A DNA stretch of 20,160 bases, from positions 1 to 20,160 of the forward strand of contig DIKC01000025.1 in NCBI GenBank assembly GCA_002421565.1, in the 5' to 3' direction. The translations under genes and the position numbers were made by a program. This DNA comes from Desulfobulbaceae bacterium UBA5628 (GTDB lineage Bacteria; Desulfobacterota; Desulfobulbia; Desulfobulbales; Desulfurivibrionaceae). Shown here piece after piece: positions 16,304 through 20,160 of this stretch; position 1 is the first letter of the stretch; every line of letters starts with the position of its first letter. The notes beneath the pieces were generated by a model. It ran no database searches, was not told where the DNA came from, and saw only the letters and a list, made by a program, of their open reading frames with translations.

Positions 16304-17097
16304 CCATTGCCGGCCGGAGTTTCCGGTCGCGACTTTTTACCGGCACCGGCAAGTTCGCCTCGGCCCAGGTGATGCGGACGGCCCTTGAAGCCTCGGGCAG
16401 CGAGATGGTGACCGTGGCTCTGCGCCGGGTCGATCTCCATGATCCGGGCGACGATATCATGCGCCTGCTGGATCGGGAGCGCTTCTTTTTCCTCCCCAAT
16501 ACCTCCGGGGCCAGGGATGCGGCCGAGGCGATCCGCCTGGCCCATCTGGCCCGGGCCGCCGGCGGCACTAACTGGCTCAAGCTGGAAGTGACCCCCGATC
16601 CCCGCACCCTCCTGCCGGACCCGGTGGAGACCTTGAAGGCCACCGAGGAACTGGTGCGGGAAGGCTTTGTGGTCTTGCCCTATATCAATGCCGATCCCAT
16701 TCTGGCCCTGCGTTTGCAGGACGTGGGGGCGGCGGCGGTGATGCCGCTCGGCTCTCCCATCGGCACCAATCTGGGATTGCAGACCCGCCTCCTGGTGGCG
16801 ATTATAATTGAGCAGGCCCGAGTGCCGGTGGTGGTGGACGCCGGCCTGGGGGCGCCCTCCCATGTCGCCGAGGCCATGGAGATGGGGGCGGACGCGGTTC
16901 TGGTCAACACCGCCATTGCGGTGGCCGGAGAGCCGGTGAAAATGGCCGAGGCCTTTGCCAGGGCGGTGGAGGCCGGCCGGATGGCCTTCGAGGCCGGGCT
17001 GGGAGCGCAACGGGCCGGGGCGGAAGCCTCTTCTCCCTTGGCCGGGCTTGATTTCCTCCGGCCGGAGCCGTCCCCGGAGCCATCCATAGATGCTTGA
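16297..17097 (+). CDS. thiG: Thiazole synthase ThiG
   Basis: ThiG is a TIM-barrel enzyme that condenses deoxyxylulose 5-phosphate, dehydroglycine and ThiS thiocarboxylate into the thiamin thiazole phosphate. The 266-residue product begins [20 protein letters not shown]. The Schiff-base lysine is Lys95 in [17 protein letters not shown], with the acid Glu97 beside it. Phosphate-binding and barrel motifs follow: [37 protein letters not shown] and [15 protein letters not shown]. The length is slightly above the usual 255-260 because of a Pro/Ser-rich tail. It overlaps thiS by 7 and thiH by 8 bases. Confidence 0.97.
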   Translation: MLTIAGRSFRSRLFTGTGKFASAQVMRTALEASGSEMVTVALRRVDLHDPGDDIMRLLDRERFFFLPNTSGARDAAEAIRLAHLARAAGGTNWLKLEVTPDPRTLLPDPVETLKATEELVREGFVVLPYINADPILALRLQDVGAAAVMPLGSPIGTNLGLQTRLLVAIIIEQARVPVVVDAGLGAPSHVAEAMEMGADAVLVNTAIAVAGEPVKMAEAFARAVEAGRMAFEAGLGAQRAGAEASSPLAGLDFLRPEPSPEPSIDA

Positions 17098-18259
17098 AAC
17101 ACCGCCCCTGATGCTGCCGGAATTTTCCGTCCTCCAGGCCCGTCTGGCCCTCTGTAGCCGGGAGGAGGCCGAGGCGGCCCTGGCCAGGCCCCAGCGCACC
17201 TTGAGCGACTTGGCCGCCTTGCTCTCGCCGGCCGCCGATCATCTGCTGGGGGAGATGGCCGCTGCCAGCGCCCGCATCACCCGCCAGCGTTTCGGCCGGG
17301 TGATCCAGCTTTACGCCCCCCTTTATCTTTCGAGCTATTGCAGCAATCGCTGCCTTTATTGCGGTTTTTCCGCTGATAACGAAATTCCCCGCCGGGCCTT
17401 GAGTCTGGCCGAGGCCGAGGCTGAGGCCGCCATTTTGGAGCAGCGCGGCTTTGCCCATCTCCTGCTGGTTTCCGGCGAAGCCCCGGCCAAAATGGACGTG
17501 GACTTTCTCGCCGCCCTGGCTGCCCGCCTGCGCGGCCGTTTCGCCTCGGTTTCCATCGAGGTGCAACCCCTGGCTACCGCCGAATACGCCCGCCTCTTCG
17601 CGGCCGGGATCACCGGGGTGGCGGTCTATCAGGAAACCTATGACCGGGAAATTTACGCGACCTTGCATCCCGCCGGGCTGAAGCGGGATTTTGCCCGCCG
17701 TCTCGACACCCCGGCCCGGGCGGCAACGGCCGGGATGCGGGAGGTGGGCATCGGCGCTCTGCTGGGGCTCTCCGACTGGCGGGCGGAAGGGTTGGCCCTG
17801 GGGCTGCATCTGGCCTGGCTGCGCAAGAATTTCTGGCGTACCGGCCTGACCGTATCCTTTCCCCGTCTGCGGCCGGCCCCGGGCCAGTTCAAGCCCTTGC
17901 AGCCGGTGGGCGAGGCGGAACTGAGCCGCCTGCTCTTTGCCCTCCGTCTCTTTGATCCCGACGTGGGGCTGGTGCTCTCCACCCGCGAGGAGGAGCGCTA
18001 CCGCAACGGCATGGTCGGGCTCGGCCCCACCCGCTATTCCGCCGGTTCCTGCACGGTGCCGGGAGGTTACGGCGGCTACGACGAGGCCGGGGGAGCGGCC
18101 GGCGAACAGTTCGCGGTGGGCGATCTTCGTTCCCTGGACGAGGTGGCGGCCATGATTCGGCAACGCGGTTTTGATCCGGTCCGCAAGGATTGGGACCCGG
18201 TTTTTCAGGAAATAGCAACAACGGACAAGGAACTAAAGGAGGATTTCGCGCATGGCTGA
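17090..18259 (+). CDS. thiH: 2-iminoacetate synthase ThiH (radical SAM tyrosine lyase)
   Basis: ThiH cleaves tyrosine with a 5'-deoxyadenosyl radical to give dehydroglycine and p-cresol. It is the oxygen-sensitive route to the glycine imine, used instead of the oxidase ThiO. The 389-residue product (E. coli 377) carries the radical-SAM cluster motif CSNRCLYC (Cys84, Cys88, Cys91), followed by [14 protein letters not shown]. Downstream motifs include [40 protein letters not shown] and [12 protein letters not shown]. It overlaps thiG by 8 bases and the next gene by 8 bases. Its last codons contain the AAAGGAGGAT that serves as that gene's ribosome-binding site. Confidence 0.97.
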   Translation: MLETPPLMLPEFSVLQARLALCSREEAEAALARPQRTLSDLAALLSPAADHLLGEMAAASARITRQRFGRVIQLYAPLYLSSYCSNRCLYCGFSADNEIPRRALSLAEAEAEAAILEQRGFAHLLLVSGEAPAKMDVDFLAALAARLRGRFASVSIEVQPLATAEYARLFAAGITGVAVYQETYDREIYATLHPAGLKRDFARRLDTPARAATAGMREVGIGALLGLSDWRAEGLALGLHLAWLRKNFWRTGLTVSFPRLRPAPGQFKPLQPVGEAELSRLLFALRLFDPDVGLVLSTREEERYRNGMVGLGPTRYSAGSCTVPGGYGGYDEAGGAAGEQFAVGDLRSLDEVAAMIRQRGFDPVRKDWDPVFQEIATTDKELKEDFAHG

Positions 18260-19541
18260 TCTGAAAAAAATGTACACCACCATTCTGGGGGACCATTTTC
18301 CCCTGGAGATGACCATCGGTTTCGGGGAGCAGAACCTGACCTTTCGCAAGAAGACCTGGAAACTGACCCAGGATGACGGCACGGTGGAGGAGCGGGGGTT
18401 GCGCTACGGCGAAAATCCGGATCAGGAAGCAGCCCTCTACGAACTGGTGGGCGGCAATCTGGTGCTGGGCGACTGCCGTTTCATTGAACCGGGTCACGGT
18501 CTGGTCAGCGGCATCCGGGCCGAGGATATGCTCCAGGTGGGCAAGCATCCCGGCAAGATCAATCTTACCGATCTCGACAACGGCATGAACATCATCAAAT
18601 ACCTGATGGATACGCCGGCGGCGGTGATTTTGAAGCACAACAATCCCTGCGGGGCGGCCCGCGGCGAGAGTCTGGCCCAGGCCTACGACCGGGCCAACCG
18701 GGCCGACCGGATCGCGGCCTTCGGGGGGGCGGTGGTCTTGAACCGGGCCTGCGACCTGGCCACCGCCGAACTGTTGAGCCAGAATTATCTGGAGGTGGTC
18801 TGCGCCCCGGAATTCGAGGCCGGCACCCTGGAGATTCTCGGCCGCCGCAAAAACCTGCGGGTGGTGCGGATTGGCCGCATCGACCGGCTGGCCGATTACG
18901 CCGCCTACCGCTTCGTCGATTTCAAGAGCCTGATCGACGGCGGGATCATGGTCCAGCAGTCGGCGGTCAATTCCATCCGCAGCGCCGCCGATCTCAAGCC
19001 GGCGGTCAGCACCTGGAAAGGGCATGAATACCGGGTGGAACGGGAGCCTACGGCCCAGGAAATCGCGGATATGCTCTTTGGCTGGGCAGTGGAACACGGA
19101 GTCACCTCCAACTCGGTGATCTACGTCAAGAACGGCTGCACGGTGGGGATCGGCACCGGCGAACAGGACCGGGTGGGGGTGGCCGAAATCGCGGTCCACA
19201 AGGCGTATATCAAGTATGCCGACCTGCTCTGCTTTGATACCCACGGCATTCCCTACGCCGATCTGGTCTTGCAGATCGAGCAGGGCAAGCGCGACCGGAG
19301 CGAGCAGGAGGCGATCGACGCCAAGGTAAAGGAAGAGCGGGCCGGGCTGCCCGGTTCGGTGATGATCTCCGACGCCTTTTTCCCCTTCCGGGACGGGGCC
19401 GATGTCGGCATTCGCCAGGGAGTCAGCGCCATCCTTCAGGCCGGCGGTTCGGCCCGGGACTTTGAAACGATCGTCGCCTGCAACGAGGCCGATCCCAAGG
19501 TGGCGATGAAATACACCGGCCAGCGTTCCTTCAAACATTAA
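18252..19541 (+). CDS. Stand-alone AICAR formyltransferase (PurH C-terminal domain only)
   Basis: The 429-residue product matches the transformylase part of bifunctional PurH: LRYGENPDQEAALYEL (from residue 50), the catalytic Lys128-His129 pair in ILKHNNPCGAA, AFGGAVVLNRACDLATAELL, CTVGIGTGEQDRVGVAEIA and SDAFFPFRDGADVG with AGGSARD. It should transfer formyl from 10-formyl-tetrahydrofolate to AICAR in purine synthesis. The N-terminal MGS-like IMP cyclohydrolase domain is missing. Only about 49 residues, which I do not recognise, precede LRYGENP. Ring closure to IMP must come from another protein. It overlaps thiH by 8 bases with a strong AAAGGAGGAT site, and hgcA starts 7 bases after its stop. 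I give no symbol because purH usually denotes the bifunctional enzyme. Confidence 0.9.
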   Translation: MADLKKMYTTILGDHFPLEMTIGFGEQNLTFRKKTWKLTQDDGTVEERGLRYGENPDQEAALYELVGGNLVLGDCRFIEPGHGLVSGIRAEDMLQVGKHPGKINLTDLDNGMNIIKYLMDTPAAVILKHNNPCGAARGESLAQAYDRANRADRIAAFGGAVVLNRACDLATAELLSQNYLEVVCAPEFEAGTLEILGRRKNLRVVRIGRIDRLADYAAYRFVDFKSLIDGGIMVQQSAVNSIRSAADLKPAVSTWKGHEYRVEREPTAQEIADMLFGWAVEHGVTSNSVIYVKNGCTVGIGTGEQDRVGVAEIAVHKAYIKYADLLCFDTHGIPYADLVLQIEQGKRDRSEQEAIDAKVKEERAGLPGSVMISDAFFPFRDGADVGIRQGVSAILQAGGSARDFETIVACNEADPKVAMKYTGQRSFKH

Positions 19542-19545
19542 GGTG
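19540..19545 (+). promoter_or_regulatory. Ribosome-binding site deciding the hgcA start
   Basis: AAGGTG overlaps the transformylase stop codon and lies 3 bases (5 from the AAGG core) before ATG 19549. The later in-frame ATG at 19675 has no comparable site. Its only upstream purine run, AGGCCGG, is buried in the 3' arm of a stable hairpin. This supports initiation at 19549 and so translation across the in-frame TGA. Confidence 0.7.
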
Positions 19546-19548
19546 CCA

Positions 19549-20160
19549 ATGAGTTTGCATCCGACACCAAAGGGCGGTGAACCGGAGAGCGGCTGTTCGT
19601 CGCTTGCCGGTCCCAATCCCGGCCAGCAAAGCTGCTGAGGTCCCAAGATCCGGCCTCGGGCAGGCCGGTCACGGATGGCTCAGTCCTTTGTGCTTGGCGC
19701 CCTCGCCACTGCCGCCGGGGAGGTGCCTCTGGTTGCCCCCCGGTTGGGGCTGCTCGATCGCCTTGGCACGGTCATGGTGCGTTGCGGGATCGGCCGGATG
19801 AGTTATACGGTGGAGCCGGGACTGTACGGGGTTAACGCCCCTGGCCCGGATTCGCCGGTGTTGGTAACCGCCAATTACAAGTTGAGTTTCGACCACCTCC
19901 GTCGTTACCTGGGCAAGATTGATGCCTGGCTCCTGGTTCTGGACACCGACGGGATCAATGTCTGGTGCGCGGCCGGCAAGGGAAGCTTCGGCACCGCCAA
20001 TCTGGTCCGGCAGATCGCGGAAAGCGGCCTGGCGGCTCTGGTTGGCCATCGGCGGCTGGTGGTACCCCAGTTGGGGGCGCCGGGAATCAGCGCCCAGTTG
20101 GTCAAAGAGGCGACCGACTTCACCGTCCGTTTCGGGCCGGTGGCGGCCCGCCAGGTTCCG
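19549..20160 (+). CDS. hgcA: Mercury-methylation corrinoid protein HgcA, 5' part; candidate selenoprotein with in-frame TGA (partial)
   Basis: HgcA is a membrane corrinoid protein that, with the ferredoxin HgcB, transfers a methyl group to Hg(II). The cap-helix motif NVWCAAGK is present at 19957-19980. Its Cys, residue 140 from ATG 19549, is the proposed cobalt ligand and separates HgcA from CdhD-type proteins. Flanking RCGIGRMSYTVEPGLYGV, SPVLVTANYKLSFDHLRRYL and GSFGTANL fit the family. From ATG 19549, 29 residues ending GPNPGQQSC precede an in-frame TGA (19636-19638). GPKIRPRAGRSRMAQSF then leads into the domain. I read the TGA as selenocysteine, giving a Cys-Sec-Gly sequence. Alternatives are initiation at ATG 19675 (key Cys then residue 98, near the length of known forms), a sequencing error, or a pseudogene. 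The C-terminal membrane region and hgcB would lie beyond the window. Confidence 0.88.
19636..19638 (+). other. Candidate selenocysteine codon (in-frame TGA) in hgcA
   Basis: TGA sits directly after TGC (Cys) and before GGT CCC AAG (Gly-Pro-Lys), in the same frame as both ATG 19549 and the HgcA domain. From memory, several HgcA relatives have a Cys-Cys-Gly at a comparable N-terminal place, so the TGA would replace the second Cys. The surrounding codons keep the same reading frame with no shift. Confidence 0.62.
19647..19670 (+). promoter_or_regulatory. Candidate bacterial SECIS hairpin
   Basis: CCGGCCT (19650-19656) and AGGCCGG (19662-19668) form a perfect 7-bp stem around the loop CGGGC. Below it, GA (19647-19648) can pair with TC (19669-19670), leaving T19649 bulged. 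Eighteen bases separate the TGA from the loop, and the loop has G at its second place. These fit the general rules for SelB-read bacterial SECIS elements. Stability by energy calculation and conservation were not tested. GC-rich DNA makes such hairpins fairly common, so placement is the main argument. Confidence 0.58.

Noticed and set aside
17889..19646. A 585-codon open frame on the minus strand opposite thiH and the transformylase
   Set aside because: It is also an antisense shadow. The + strand genes show complete catalytic motifs and good ribosome-binding sites, and the minus frame has none.
19675..20160. hgcA starting at ATG 19675, with the upstream 29 codons as a separate small peptide gene
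   Set aside because: It gives a near-normal distance to the key Cys and remains the main alternative. I ranked it second because it lacks a free ribosome-binding site, and because the upstream start is in the same frame with a good site and the GPK sequence follows the TGA directly.
19675..20160. CdhD/AcsC-type corrinoid protein of acetyl-CoA synthase instead of HgcA
   Set aside because: The cap-helix Cys in NVWCAAGK and the flanking sequence fit HgcA; CdhD-type proteins lack this Cys.
1..20160. Mobile elements, CRISPR arrays, tRNA or rRNA genes
   Set aside because: No transposase, integrase, regular repeat-spacer pattern, cloverleaf or rRNA-like sequence was seen. The window is densely filled with conserved genes.

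Overview
The window is a GC-rich bacterial chromosome segment, most likely from an anaerobic Desulfobacterota (former Deltaproteobacteria) member. That assignment is an inference. It rests on the oxygen-sensitive thiazole enzyme ThiH, a tandem-ACT protein of a type I associate with this phylum, and the start of a mercury-methylation gene, hgcA. No ribosomal RNA or taxonomic marker outside the ribosomal proteins is visible, so the genus is left open.

Positions 1 to about 15,500 are one long, classical S10-spc-alpha ribosomal super-operon on the + strand. It runs from the 3' end of tuf through rpsJ, rplC, rplD, rplW, rplB, rpsS, rplV, rpsC, rplP, rpmC, rpsQ, rplN, rplX, rplE, rpsN, rpsH, rplF, rplR, rpsE, rpmD, rplO, secY, map, infA, rpmJ, rpsM, rpsK, rpsD, rpoA and rplQ. 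Spacing is tight throughout, with stop/start overlaps at rplD-rplW, rplP-rpmC and rpmD-rplO. The unit supplies 26 ribosomal proteins, the translocon channel SecY, methionine aminopeptidase, IF1 and the RNA polymerase alpha subunit. S14, L36, S4 and the L24 C-terminus all keep zinc-binding cysteine sets. A long symmetric hairpin with A and T tracts (15464-15503) closes the unit. It probably also terminates the convergent minus-strand gene for a tandem-ACT protein.

From 16088 to the right edge lies a second + strand operon: thiS-thiG-thiH, then a stand-alone AICAR transformylase (the C-terminal half of PurH), then hgcA. Neighbouring genes overlap by 7-8 bases or, for the last pair, are 7 bases apart. 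ThiS, ThiG and ThiH build the thiazole of thiamin. The transformylase uses 10-formyl-tetrahydrofolate in purine synthesis. HgcA is the corrinoid methyl-transfer protein of mercury methylation and is cut off by the window end.

The most notable observation is in hgcA. The start codon with a good ribosome-binding site (19549) lies upstream of, and in frame with, the recognisable HgcA domain, but an in-frame TGA interrupts the frame at codon 30. The TGA directly follows a Cys codon and is followed by Gly-Pro-Lys. Eighteen bases later comes the loop of a perfect 7-bp GC-rich hairpin with a G in the loop and a bulged T below the stem, the layout of a bacterial SECIS element. I read this as a candidate selenoprotein HgcA with a Cys-Sec pair near its N-terminus. 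Other points of interest are a ThiS that runs past its Gly-Gly end, the transformylase lacking the cyclohydrolase domain, and non-ATG start codons that occur only in small-subunit ribosomal protein genes. I saw no tRNA, rRNA, CRISPR array, insertion sequence or TPP riboswitch, and no gene-free stretch reaches 300 bases.
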